DNA of 64,000 nt from assembly GCA_019359035.1 (NCBI GenBank), contig JAHHIC010000074.1, positions 186,001 to 250,000 of the forward strand, written 5' to 3'. The notes below the pieces were generated by a model. That model saw nothing but the letters and a program-made list of their open reading frames with translations, was not told the origin of the DNA and did no database searches. Each line of letters starts with the position of its first letter. Position 1 is the stretch's first letter. Below are positions 40,666 to 49,297 of the stretch, one piece after another. The translations under genes were made by a program, and so were the position numbers. Source of the DNA: Scytonematopsis contorta HA4267-MV1 (lineage in GTDB: Bacteria > Cyanobacteriota > Cyanobacteriia > Cyanobacteriales > Nostocaceae).

Positions 40666-41667
40666 ATGTCAATAATTATTGCTGAAAACCTAAGTAAAGT
40701 TTATCCGGTAGCGGACAAAGAACCAGGCTTAGCGGGGACAATCTCCCACTTTTTCCGCCGCACCTACCGAAATATTAACGCAGTCAAGGATGTATCCTTT
40801 GAAATTGCCCCAGGAGAGGTAGTTGGATTTCTCGGGCCAAATGGTGCAGGTAAAACCACTACCCTGAAAATGTTAACAGGCTTGATTCACCCCAGTAGTG
40901 GTAGGGTCACAGTTGCTGGACAGATTCCCTTTCGTCGTCAGGAAGGGTTTTTGCAGAAAATCACTTTGGTGATGGGACAAAAACAACAGCTACTGTGGGA
41001 CTTACCAGCGATAGATTCTTTAAGAATTAACGCCGCAGTATACAACATTTCTGACTCAGAATTTCGTCAACGGGTGGGAGAATTAACAGAAATGCTTTCG
41101 CTGCATGGCAAATTAAATCAAGCTGTGCGTAAGCTTTCCTTAGGGGAGCGCATGAAAGCAGAACTATTAGCCGCACTTTTACATCGTCCGCAAGTATTAT
41201 TTCTGGATGAACCAACTTTAGGATTGGATGTAAATGCACAAGTTGGAGTTAGAGACTTCTTGCGGGAGTATAATCAACGCTATCAAGCAACTGTGCTGCT
41301 GACTAGTCACTATATGGCAGATATTACAGCTTTGTGCGAACGAGTATTGATGATTCACCAAGGACAATTAATGTACGACGGTAGCTTGGATGGACTGCTG
41401 GAACAGTTTGCACCCTACCGAGAAGTACATGTGGAGTTAGCTCATCCATTACCTGAGGAAAAGCTTATGTCCTACGGTGATTTAAAAAATTTGGAAGGAC
41501 GTTCAGCTTGTTATATGGTGCAGCAGGAAGCTCTGACGAAAACTGTTTCAAGAATTTTATCGGATTTGGAGGTAGTCGATTTAACCGTCACGGAACCACC
41601 TGTGGAAGAAGTCATTGGACGAGTGTTTCAAGCAGGGGTTGTTGACCGGGTACACACGATTCCATAA
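40666..41667 (+). CDS. ABC-2-type transporter ATP-binding protein
   Basis: 333 residues. Walker A FLGPNGAGKTTTLKMLTG (near residue 56), Q-loop VMGQKQQLLWD, signature RKLSLGERMKAELLAALL, Walker B VLFLDEPTLGLD and H-loop LLTSHYMADI. The family with an N-terminal extension and a C-terminal regulatory domain usually works with two ABC-2 permease subunits encoded immediately downstream. Here no permease follows: a palindromic element and a truncated hsdM begin within a few bases. The permeases may lie elsewhere or have been lost. Confidence 0.9.
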   Translation: MSIIIAENLSKVYPVADKEPGLAGTISHFFRRTYRNINAVKDVSFEIAPGEVVGFLGPNGAGKTTTLKMLTGLIHPSSGRVTVAGQIPFRRQEGFLQKITLVMGQKQQLLWDLPAIDSLRINAAVYNISDSEFRQRVGELTEMLSLHGKLNQAVRKLSLGERMKAELLAALLHRPQVLFLDEPTLGLDVNAQVGVRDFLREYNQRYQATVLLTSHYMADITALCERVLMIHQGQLMYDGSLDGLLEQFAPYREVHVELAHPLPEEKLMSYGDLKNLEGRSACYMVQQEALTKTVSRILSDLEVVDLTVTEPPVEEVIGRVFQAGVVDRVHTIP

Positions 41668-41668
41668 A

Positions 41669-41794
41669 TCCCTGAACTAAAGTTCGGGCTAAAAGCTGAA
41701 ACCCGTTAAAAACGGGTTTGAATTTACGTCTTCATACAAGGTTTCAACCCGTTTCAACGGGTTTTAGCTTTCAGCCCGAACTTTAGTTCAGGGA
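41669..41794. repeat. Palindromic element B1
   Basis: Left arm: hairpin 1 CCCTGAACTAAAGTTCGGG (41670-41688), linker CTAAAAGCTG, hairpin 2 AACCCGTTAAAAACGGGTT. Right arm is the inverted copy, with AACCCGTTTCAACGGGTT and CCCGAACTTTAGTTCAGGG (41775-41793). It starts two bases after the ABC gene stop codon and lies 45 bases before the open frame of the decapitated hsdM. Confidence 0.9.
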
Positions 41795-41838
41795 TGTCTA
41801 TCAGGAAACTTTAGGATTATTTCAAGGCCTGTATGTAA

Positions 41839-42639
41839 ACACCAAAAATTGAAGCGAGGGATTCTTTAGCGGAGGAACATGGGGGAATTAAAGATGCATT
41901 TACAATGGTGTTGGCTAACCCTCCGTTTAAAGGTTCGCTAGAAAAATCGACGATAGCGAAGGATTTAACTAAGATTGTTTCGACGACGAAGACGGAATTA
42001 TTATTTTTAGCTTTATTTTTAAGACTATTAAAAATAGGTGGACGTGCTGCGGTGATTGTTCCCGATGGTGTGCTGTTTGGTTCTTCTACTGCACATAAAA
42101 AAATCCGGCAAATTATAGTGGATGAGCATAAGCTGGATGGGGTGATATCTATGCCTAGTGGAGTTTTTAAGCCTTACGCTGGGGTGTCTACTGCGGTGTT
42201 GATTTTTACGAAAACTGGTGTTGGGGGTACGGATTGGGTTTGGTTTTATGATATGACGGCTGATGGTTTATCTCTTGATGATAAGCGTCAACCTGTGGAG
42301 GAGAATGATATACCCGATTTGTTGGAGAAGTGGCATTCGAGAGTTGTGCCAAATGTTGCGGTGAAGGATGGGAAATTTCAGGGATTACCTTTGTTTAATA
42401 AGGATGATGAGGTCGTTGCTGAGGAGAAGGTTGGTAAGTTAGATAGGACGGGTAAGGCGTTTTTTGTGCCGATGGATGAAATTCAGGGGAATGGTTATGA
42501 TTTGTCGATTAATAGATATAAGGAGGTTGAGTATGATGAGGTGAGGTATGATGCTCCGAAGGTGATTTTGCAGAGGTTGCGGGATTTGGAGGAGGAGATT
42601 CTGAAGGATTTGGATGTGTTGGGGGGGTTGTTGGGATGA
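41839..42639 (+). pseudogene. hsdM: Type I restriction-modification DNA methyltransferase, N-terminally truncated
   Basis: The open frame follows a TAA at 41836 and reads TPKIEARDSLAEEHGG, then the N6-adenine methylase motif NPPF (VLANPPFKGS), AAVIVPDGVLFGSS, GVISMPSGVFKPYAGVST and the usual HsdM end EEEILKDLDV. The HsdM N-terminal domain and SAM-binding motif I (about 200 or more residues) are absent. The only in-frame ATG near the front (41905) lies inside the catalytic domain. The gene cannot encode an active methylase. It overlaps hsdS by 4 bases. Confidence 0.88.
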
Positions 42640-43874
42640 AATTACCTTTAATCCCTGCACATTGGTCATGGAAAGTGCTTAGTGAGTTAGGAAGTCCTGA
42701 AAGACCTGTCGTAAAAGCTGGACCTTTTGGTTCTTCTCTGAAGAAAGAATACTACGTTGAATCAGGATTTAGAGTTTACGGTCAAGAACAAGTGATAGCT
42801 GGAAGTTTATCAGTTGGTGACTATTATATAAACAAAGAAAAGTTTGAAAGCCTCAAGTCTTGTGAAGTAAAAGCAGGTGATATCCTTGTTAGCCTAGTTG
42901 GTACTTTCGGAAAAATTTTAGTAGTACCTGAAATTTTTGAGGCAGGTATTATTAATCCTCGGTTGGTGCGGTTGTCTTTGAATCCAAGTTTTGTCAATCC
43001 TTATTTTTTTTGCCATTTTTTCCAGTCTCCACTTGCACAGCATCAAATAAAATTAAAATCACATGGTGGAACTATGGATATTTTAAATACTAAAAATATT
43101 TCGGAGTTATTAGTTCCCCTCCCTCCCCTAGAAGAACAGCACCGCATCGCAGCGATACTTGATAAGGCTGATGCAATACGTCGCAAGCGCAAAGAGGCGA
43201 TTAGGCTGACAGAGGAATTATTGCGTTCAACTTTTTTGGAGATGTTTGGTGACCCGGTTACTAATCCGAAGGGGTGGGAGTTTCGTCAATTAGAAGAATT
43301 ACTTTCAGAGCCGCTACAAAACGGTGCGTACTTTCACAAAGACTATTATGTAGAAGATAATACAGGAACGGAAATGGTTCATATGTCCGATGCCTTTTAC
43401 GGTATGGTTAAGCGAGGTAATTTAAAGCGAGTAAATGCAACATTAGCAGAAATAGAAAAATACAACCTAAACTCTAATGATGTTATTGTCACAAGACGTT
43501 CTTTAAATTATGAAGGTTCAGCAAAACCTTGCTTAGTTTCAGGAGATGAACCTTTGATTTTTGAATCAAGTTTAATTAGGGTAAGTGTTAATCAAAAAAT
43601 TATAGACCATATATTTTTCTTCTCATACATGTCTTTACCAGAGGCTCGGAAAGCATTTGTGTTTCCAAACGTGACTAAATCTACAATTTCTGGAATTAAT
43701 CAAGCGGGGTTACATAGAATTCCAATTTTTCTCCCTCCTCTTTCTATACAAATGAATTACCGAAAAATATATGAAAAAGTGAAATTGTTGGTATTGCGGC
43801 ATGAAAAAACCTTAGAGCAATCTGACAACCTTTTTAACTCCCTCCTCCAACGCGCCTTTAGTGGCGAACTATAA
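42636..43874 (+). CDS. hsdS: Type I restriction-modification specificity subunit
   Basis: 412 residues with two target-recognition domains, each beginning with a W-x-x-x-L-like segment and ending in a coiled spacer: LLVPLPPLEEQHRIAAILDKADAIRR-type after the first, and IPIFLPPLSIQMNYRKIYEK after the second. The conserved NPKGWEF linker opens the second domain. ATGA overlap with hsdM. The gene itself appears intact and would define a bipartite target if a functional HsdM is supplied. Confidence 0.92.
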   Translation: MKLPLIPAHWSWKVLSELGSPERPVVKAGPFGSSLKKEYYVESGFRVYGQEQVIAGSLSVGDYYINKEKFESLKSCEVKAGDILVSLVGTFGKILVVPEIFEAGIINPRLVRLSLNPSFVNPYFFCHFFQSPLAQHQIKLKSHGGTMDILNTKNISELLVPLPPLEEQHRIAAILDKADAIRRKRKEAIRLTEELLRSTFLEMFGDPVTNPKGWEFRQLEELLSEPLQNGAYFHKDYYVEDNTGTEMVHMSDAFYGMVKRGNLKRVNATLAEIEKYNLNSNDVIVTRRSLNYEGSAKPCLVSGDEPLIFESSLIRVSVNQKIIDHIFFFSYMSLPEARKAFVFPNVTKSTISGINQAGLHRIPIFLPPLSIQMNYRKIYEKVKLLVLRHEKTLEQSDNLFNSLLQRAFSGEL

Positions 43875-43901
43875 CCCACCACCAAAACACATATCAGCCA
43901 T

Positions 43902-44010
43902 CTAAGAGGATGTTTATAAAAGAATTATTAAGCCTTAGAAAAGATAGCCAGGGAATAAATTCCCTGGCTTGTGGTATAAATAAATCTTAAAATTTTTTAT
44001 AAACACCTTA
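43902..44010. repeat. Minimal palindromic element A4 (109 bp)
   Basis: Terminal repeats CTAAGAGGATGTTTATAAAA (left) and TAAGGTGTTTATAAAAAATT (reading inward from the right). The core is only one hairpin, AGCCAGGGAATAAATTCCCT plus GGCT. It has the same ends as A1 and A2 but lacks linker, hairpin 2 and spacer. It lies between hsdS and the orphan higA, 22 bases before the higA ATG. Confidence 0.85.
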
Positions 44011-44032
44011 TAACAATTCAAAAACTGAAAAA

Positions 44033-44455
44033 ATGACCCCAACTTTCAGCCAACAAACTTACACTGACCTATTAACTCAACATCAGCCAAAACCAATTAA
44101 AACAGAGTCAGAGCATCATAGAGCCTTAGCTATAGTAGAGCGAATGATGTCTGGTGAACTAACAGAGGCTGAAACTACACTTTTTGAACTGTTGGTTCTT
44201 CTGATTGAAACTTACGAGCAAAGTAATTATCCTATGGGAGAGTCTACTCCTGGGACTACTTTGTCATCACTCATGCATGAATTTGATGTAGAAGCGGCTT
44301 CTTTAGTTGAGGTGCTTGGCTCTTTTGAGGTTGTTACGAAAGTGCTTAATAATCAACAGGAACTTAGCCAATCCCAAGCAGAGTCCTTAGCTCAGTTTTT
44401 TAATGAACATTATTCTGGACTTTCCTTAACAGCTAAAGATTTCCAAGTAGTTTAA
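44033..44455 (+). CDS. higA: HigA-type antitoxin, orphan
   Basis: 140 residues. The HigA pattern of the cyanobacterial type: ESEHHRALAIVERMMSGEL, ETTLFELLVLLIETYEQ, and the C-terminal helix-turn-helix region (TTLSSLMHEFDVEAASLVEV). HigB toxin is normally encoded just upstream; here element A4 and the end of hsdS occupy that place. So it is either a solitary antitoxin or the surviving half of a pair. Confidence 0.8.
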   Translation: MTPTFSQQTYTDLLTQHQPKPIKTESEHHRALAIVERMMSGELTEAETTLFELLVLLIETYEQSNYPMGESTPGTTLSSLMHEFDVEAASLVEVLGSFEVVTKVLNNQQELSQSQAESLAQFFNEHYSGLSLTAKDFQVV

Positions 44456-44520
44456 AAGCTTACGAATAAATGAAATAAATATACCCGTCAGTCTTAGCAA
44501 ACTAAACTACTATATAAACT

Positions 44521-44745
44521 ATGAAAGCAATCGAAGTTACTGGCAAAATTGACCAAGAGGTAAACCTAGCTTTAGATAAACCAATCCGAGGAACTAATTA
44601 TCCTCATCAAGTTCGGGTGATTGTGTTGGTTCCACAGCAGGAAGAAGCAGCAGAAGTTGACCCTGATGATACACCAATCGAGGAAGTTAAAGCCAGTTTA
44701 AGAAGAGCGTTGTCACAAGCAAAAAGGGGTGAAGGTCTGCCATGA
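44521..44745 (+). CDS. Small antitoxin-like protein, toxin partner missing
   Basis: 74 residues, starting MKAIEVTGKIDQEVNLALDK and ending KASLRRALSQAKRGEGLP, the acidic-then-basic layout of antitoxins commonly paired with RelE/YoeB-like toxins in cyanobacteria. The stop codon TGA is part of the terminal sequence TGAATGGTACTAAG of an inserted inverted-repeat element, which has taken the place of the expected downstream toxin gene. Confidence 0.62.
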   Translation: MKAIEVTGKIDQEVNLALDKPIRGTNYPHQVRVIVLVPQQEEAAEVDPDDTPIEEVKASLRRALSQAKRGEGLP

Positions 44746-45212
44746 ATGGTACTAAGAAATGCCCACATGATACCCCTGAACTAAAGTTCGGGCTAAAAGC
44801 TGAAACCCGTTAAAAACGGGTTGTAATCTAAGTACAATAAGGGTTTTAGTCCGTTTTCAACGGACTTTAGCTTTCAGCCCGAACTTTAGTTCAGGGGTTT
44901 GGAGGTAGGCTGTTGACTTTGATGTTTTTCAGACCAATCATGCTCACGCATAAATTGTGCTAATCATTAACGCTTATAGTCCTGTAATAAAAAGGGTTTT
45001 AATATTTTATTTACGACGTAAAACTGTATGAATTCTAGTCAAGGTATTGTTCATGCAGTTTTATGTTAAAAACAAAAGCTTAAATCTCTATCTATATAAG
45101 GGCTATAAGCGTTAGCAACTAGCATGATTTATGTATGAGCATGAATGGTCTGAAAAATAACAAAGTCAACAGCCTAGTTTGGAGGAGCTTTTCTTAGTGC
45201 CATTCAGGTCTG
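44743..45212. repeat. Composite inverted-repeat element inserted in a toxin-antitoxin locus (about 470 bp)
   Basis: Ends match as inverted repeats: TGAATGGTACTAAGAAA at the left and, reverse-complemented, TGAATGGCACTAAGAAA at the right. Inside are palindrome B2 (44773-44897) and an imperfect 75-bp inverted repeat: TAGGCTGTTGACTTTGATGT (from 44906) to ACGCTTATAGTCC pairs with 45100-45176. An inner TAAAACTG...CAGTTTTA stem follows. No open frame. AAATGGCACTAAG recurs at 62913. Confidence 0.78.
44773..44897. repeat. Palindromic element B2 with unequal hairpin-2 stems
   Basis: Hairpin 1 CCCTGAACTAAAGTTCGGG (44774) and its inverted copy (44878). Left hairpin 2 is AACCCGTTAAAAACGGGTT, but the right one is AGTCCGTTTTCAACGGACT: two stem positions differ between arms, and each change is matched by its partner base, so both hairpins stay fully paired. 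Confidence 0.88.
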
Positions 45213-45220
45213 CCATTATC

Positions 45221-45274
45221 TCAAATGTGGGAAGGTATTGATATCGAATGAACAATTATCGGTATATCTTTCAT
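45221..45274 (-). pseudogene. Stub of the gene that followed mntA (possibly hepT)
   Basis: A 17-codon frame whose ATG overlaps the MntA stop codon (ATGA), the usual arrangement for HepT after MntA. It ends 9 bases from the right terminus of the inserted inverted-repeat element. The residues (MKDIPIIVHSIS) do not prove HepT; position is the argument. Confidence 0.35.
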
Positions 45275-45564
45275 AGATAAATAGTCTCTTCAAAAACTTT
45301 ATCTTGAATTAAATAATGTAAAGATTTACTTGTAACAATATCAACTTTACGATTTAATAAACTTTCTAAATCTTGAATTAACCCTCCTGGAAACCAGGCT
45401 GTAATTTTATTTAAATCATAATCAATCAAAAAATCTATATCACTATTTGGTGTTTCCTCACCTCTCGCAACACTACCAAATATTCGGATATTATAAGCTC
45501 CATGTTTTTCCGCTATCGCAACAATTTCATCTCGCTTTTCTTGAAGTAATTCTTTTAATTTCAT
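45271..45564 (-). CDS. mntA: MntA-type minimal nucleotidyltransferase antitoxin
   Basis: 97 residues. IRIFGSVARGEETPNSDIDFLIDY carries the GSxARG and D-x-D catalytic motifs of minimal nucleotidyltransferases, and KVDIVT gives the third Asp. Such proteins AMPylate and silence HEPN (HepT) RNases. Here the downstream HEPN gene is missing beyond a 17-codon stub, so it is an orphan. No damage within the gene. Confidence 0.85.
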   Translation of the reverse strand: MKLKELLQEKRDEIVAIAEKHGAYNIRIFGSVARGEETPNSDIDFLIDYDLNKITAWFPGGLIQDLESLLNRKVDIVTSKSLHYLIQDKVFEETIYL

Positions 45565-46497
45565 TTTTAATATTATTCCATAATCAAATTTATTTCAAAA
45601 TTTTAACATCATTTATAAAGCTTTACAGCAGATAACACTACCGAAGTTAAAGTGACCACAAATAAATGAAAGAAATATACCCATCACATATCTGGTAGCT
45701 CCCCTAACACTCCTGTCTTGTTGTTCGTGTGAAATCCAAACCTTGTACATTGACCATAGGACTTGTTATTTATAAATAATTGATGCTAAATTTCTCTTTA
45801 CTACTAAGAACAAGAAAGAGTATAGGGATTATCATTATCAAAAACAACTGAATAATTTGATATACCGTGCTTTAATTTTAAAGCAACTGATTGTACCAAC
45901 GCAAAATTAAGACTAAAACATCTCTGGGATACAGAATGATAATGATAATCCCTATATTTTAGCGACTTCTTCATCAGAAATCAAAATTCCCTACCAAGTA
46001 TAACCCAACTGACTCAACATCTAAAACAAGAAATAGCTCAACAAGTAGTTTGCAGCTTAATAGGTTATGTCATATCCAGCAGTACAAGCACGATAGAATA
46101 TTCTGAAATTCTTTGCGTTTTTGCGTCTACCCTACGGGAAAACTTCCGGTTTATGCATGAGTTTCACAGCCTAACACAGGAATTTGACAACTGTGATCGC
46201 AAATCACCAAATCCCAAAAAACGTATTAATCATCAGCATGACGGAAATCCAAACCGCTTTCTGACTTTACACAATTTCCTTCTGCAATAAAGAAACACCA
46301 AAAATTCAAGCATTATCATTCTCATTTTTAATTAGTAAAAAAGGCTATAATACTTAAAATACAAGGATTTAAAAGTTTTTATGTTTTTGAAGCATCTGGT
46401 CTTACATAGCAGTAAATATAGCTATACAACCCTTTAATATCAAAATGATAATGATAACGCCTGTATTTGAACAAAGTTCCACCAGGGGAGTAAAAAA
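45565..46497. other. Gene-free stretch with Fur-box-like palindromes
   Basis: About 930 bases without a credible gene. It contains four GATAATGATAATC-type motifs (45822, 45938, 46312 weak, 46446), two of them as the arms of a palindrome, and a dispersed repeat at 46111-46160 with CTTCCGGTTTATGCATGAG (copies at 10726 and, reversed, 54881). Confidence 0.6.
45822..45956. promoter_or_regulatory. Palindrome whose arms are Fur-box-like sequences
   Basis: ATAGGGATTATCATTATCA (45822-45840) and TGATAATGATAATCCCTAT (45938-45956) are exact inverted copies 97 bases apart. Each is close to the GATAATGATAATCATTATC iron-regulator consensus. A third copy, TGATAATGATAACGCCTGT, starts at 46446, about 50 bases before the next gene remnant. 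No iron gene is adjacent, so it may be a repeat element that happens to carry Fur sites. Confidence 0.5.
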
Positions 46498-46946
46498 ATG
46501 TTAGATTTCAATCGTTCACCGCATTTGATGAATAATGATTCCAAACAAATCAGAGTTCAGGTAAAGTTAACAAATGCAATCGATGAAGAATTAGTTCATC
46601 GTGGATTACTCAATCCCGACCAAATACATACTCCGTGGAAGCTTTGGTTGGTACAGGTGATATACGCACTGTGATACCTGTGAAAGTATTGGATAAACTT
46701 GGCTTAAGCATTCGTACTTATGAAACCAATAATTATGCAAATGATGAACAACAGAAAGTGGGAATAAGCGACCCAATAATTATTGAAATACAAGGACGGA
46801 AGACAACAAGAGATGCATTAGTTGGTGGGGATAAGGTGATAATTGGTCTAACTGCTTTAAAAACATTAGATTTCGTTGTTGATTATGAAAATCTACGTTT
46901 AATTCCTAATCCAAAAAATCTTGACTATCCTGTGTTTCGTATTTGA
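46498..46946 (+). pseudogene. Clan AA retropepsin-like aspartic protease, frameshifted
   Basis: The first frame, VQVKLTNAIDEELVHRGLLN-PDQIH, breaks near 46628. The second frame continues VEALVGTGDIRTVIPVKVLD, IIIEIQGRKTTRDALVGGDK and LIPNPKN, as in the cyanobacterial TIGR03698-like family. A single-base shift restores one frame. In addition, the catalytic Asp of the DTG motif is Gly here (VGTG), so even an unshifted protein would be inactive as a protease. A ribosome-site-like GGGAG precedes the ATG. Confidence 0.82.
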
Positions 46947-47046
46947 TAATGTGGAGTTGGTCTACAAACTTTGTATACATCAAAATCATAGCGATATTTG
47001 CTGTTATGAGTATGCTAAATTAGGGTAAAAACAAGAGAATATTGTA

Positions 47047-47286
47047 ATGATTTTAAAATATTTAGCAATTGTTCAAAATGGTAAAATAGAATTGATTGAG
47101 CCTGTCTCTATTCCTGAAGTAACAAAATTATTTATTATTCCTATTTATTCAGAGTTCGATACAGAAGAAATAGGCAATCGGAAAAATTTTTCGTTAAATC
47201 ACTTAAATAATTGCTATGCAGAAAACAAACCAGAATATACATTAGAATTAATTAAAGAACATAATCCTAATTATGAAAAGAGGTAA
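47047..47286 (+). CDS. Antitoxin-like protein of a broken PemIK-type pair
   Basis: 79 residues: KYLAIVQNGKIELIEPVSIP, a beta-rich N-terminus, then an acidic tail ending LELIKEHNPNYEKR. In cyanobacteria this ending often precedes PemK/MazF toxins. Here the next frame, overlapping by a few bases, begins MKRGNIILTS, a PemK-like start, and is then cut by a repeat. The antitoxin gene itself is intact. Confidence 0.6.
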   Translation: MILKYLAIVQNGKIELIEPVSIPEVTKLFIIPIYSEFDTEEIGNRKNFSLNHLNNCYAENKPEYTLELIKEHNPNYEKR

Positions 47287-47302
47287 TATTATTTTAACTT
47301 CT
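47273..47302 (+). pseudogene. PemK/MazF toxin stub
   Basis: Ten codons, MKRGNIILTS, matching the usual MKRGDI-L-T opening of PemK toxins. Homology ends at the base where the 80-bp repeat starts (47303); beyond that the frame encodes repeat sequence and soon stops. Confidence 0.5.
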
Positions 47303-47383
47303 AACATTATCTGGACAAAATATGCTTGTATAACCAAAAGCTATTTGGTAAACTAAATATGTCAAGTGGCTTCGGTTCCTGCC
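47303..47383 (+). repeat. 80-bp direct repeat, copy 1
   Basis: AACATTATCTGGACAAAATA through ATGCTTGTATAACCAAAAGC and GTCAAGTGGCTTCGGTTCCT. About 90 percent identical to 48335-48415. The two copies flank the vapBC genes and the nuclease fragment, and copy 1 starts exactly where the pemK frame is cut. Confidence 0.85.
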
Positions 47384-47446
47384 TATTAAACGTTAAACTA
47401 AAAACCGCTAGTTCAAAAACTGGTCATTAAACTTAACAATACGTGA

Positions 47447-48042
<596 letters not shown>

Positions 48043-48071
48043 AAAAGATAAAAAGACTAAATAGGCAAAGT

Positions 48072-48293
48072 ATGAAATATGTCACTTCTATTGAAAGAAA
48101 TGCAAGCAAGAAATCACTTACAAAAGGAATATCTTTGGGATTAAGGCTAAAATTTGGTGATAGGGGTCAAGATTTGTTACCAGAAATTGAAGTTATCGAT
48201 GACATTGACACTTTGGAAAGAATCTTAGAAGCGATAGAAAAGAAAGCTACAATAGATGAATTACGGCAAATATATCAAACCACAACCGAATAA
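48072..48293 (+). CDS. C-terminal fragment of an Rpn-like / DUF4351-type nuclease
   Basis: 73 residues: KYVTSIERNASKKSLTKGIS, LRLKFGDRGQDLLPEIEVID and LERILEAIEKKATIDELRQI. This is the usual C-terminal tail of PD-(D/E)XK transposase/Rpn-family proteins of cyanobacteria. The catalytic N-terminal domain is absent upstream (the space is taken by vapC). Probably a remnant, though the frame is open. Confidence 0.62.
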   Translation: MKYVTSIERNASKKSLTKGISLGLRLKFGDRGQDLLPEIEVIDDIDTLERILEAIEKKATIDELRQIYQTTTE

Positions 48294-48312
48294 TAAAATG
48301 TTGGTTTGTAGG

Positions 48313-48330
48313 GACTAAACATGTTTAGTC
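48313..48330. repeat. Perfect 18-bp palindrome
   Basis: GACTAAACATGTTTAGTC, between the nuclease fragment and repeat copy 2. Possibly a transcript end. Confidence 0.7.
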
Positions 48331-48334
48331 TCCA

Positions 48335-48415
48335 AACATTATCTAGACCAAAAATGCTTGTATAACCAAAAGCTATTTGCTAGACTAAATACGTCAAGTG
48401 GCTTCGGTTTCTGCC
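48335..48415 (+). repeat. 80-bp direct repeat, copy 2
   Basis: AACATTATCTAGACCAAAAA through GTCAAGTGGCTTCGGTTTCT; partner of 47303-47383. After it, a short frame (VVVANPMVWWAEITDNPLEG) reads like the end of a lost gene just before the next ATG. Confidence 0.85.
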
Positions 48416-48488
48416 TTAAATGTTGTTGTTGCCAACCCAATGGTTTGGTGGGCAGAAATTACTGATAATCCATTAGAAGGAGAGTAAA

Positions 48489-48683
48489 ATGACTCCAATT
48501 GAATTATACAGAAAAGGTTTTAAGGCGTTAGTAGATGCCTTGGGATATGAAGATGCTGTCCGGTTTATTCGTCAGTTTGACGGCTGTAATGGGGATTATA
48601 CTACCAAGCGCCATCAATGGCTCGACTCACTAACAATGGATGAAATTTTGGCAGATATTTCGAGTCGTCAGAGTAATGAATAA
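48489..48683 (+). CDS. Small conserved cyanobacterial protein, unknown
   Basis: 64 residues: IELYRKGFKALVDALGYEDA, VRFIRQFDGCNGDYTTKRHQ and WLDSLTMDEILADISSR. I recognise the pattern as a recurrent small protein next to toxin-antitoxin genes but know no function. AAGGAGAG lies 5-6 bases before the ATG. A likely toxin or antitoxin partner was probably encoded just upstream, where only a short tail remains. Confidence 0.6.
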   Translation: MTPIELYRKGFKALVDALGYEDAVRFIRQFDGCNGDYTTKRHQWLDSLTMDEILADISSRQSNE

Positions 48684-48818
48684 ACAAATATACAGCCTTT
48701 CTAGTTTTGACTCTCTTAAAAGGTAGTAAATAATTTTGGTAGATTTGTGTAGCAAGCAATAATGAGTACACAACTGAGGTATCTAAAAAATGCTCTTTAC
48801 CTTTACCCTCCATAATAT

Positions 48819-49226
48819 TTATAATTCATCCTCATCTTGAGAATTATTGTCAAAGCTGACGCTAAAAGGGAGGGTATTAAAACCTAGGTTTTCTAATGCT
48901 ATAATTGAGTTTTCAACCACTATATTATCGATTACTCCTTGGTTGACTAAAGATGAAAATAAATCATAGGCGTCTTGATACTGCTCTTTAGTATAATCAA
49001 GCCACAAATTTTGATGAGCTAGTGCGTCATGTAGTGCTACTGCGACTTCTGTATATGGGTCTCCCATACATTTAGTAACCATCAAGCGCATTTTCCGTAG
49101 TATACTATCAGCAAAAACAGCGGAACATGCCTCTCCTGCAAATCTTGATAGTTCTTCTAAATCTGATAACAAAGATTTGGTAATTTCTACTGCACTTACT
49201 TTTAATACTTTTTGTTCTGTATTCAT
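48819..49226 (-). CDS. Unknown acidic helical protein
   Basis: 135 residues, predicted all-helical (ITKSLLSDLEELSRFAGEAC, TEVAVALHDALAHQNLWLDY, YDLFSSLVNQGVIDN) with an Asp/Glu-rich C-terminus. No family recognised. It follows, on the same strand and after 71 bases, another small unknown gene, so the two may form one unit. Confidence 0.6.
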   Translation of the reverse strand: MNTEQKVLKVSAVEITKSLLSDLEELSRFAGEACSAVFADSILRKMRLMVTKCMGDPYTEVAVALHDALAHQNLWLDYTKEQYQDAYDLFSSLVNQGVIDNIVVENSIIALENLGFNTLPFSVSFDNNSQDEDEL

Positions 49227-49297
49227 ACAAAACCCCTATAAATTCTTTTGTTAACGTTAATAATTGACAATTAAAATAAATATATTAGTTTAATACT

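Noticed and set aside
48421-48488. Short frame VVVANPMVWWAEITDNPLEG before the small gene at 48489
   Set aside because: Protein-like but only about 20 codons with no start; mentioned as a possible tail, not called.
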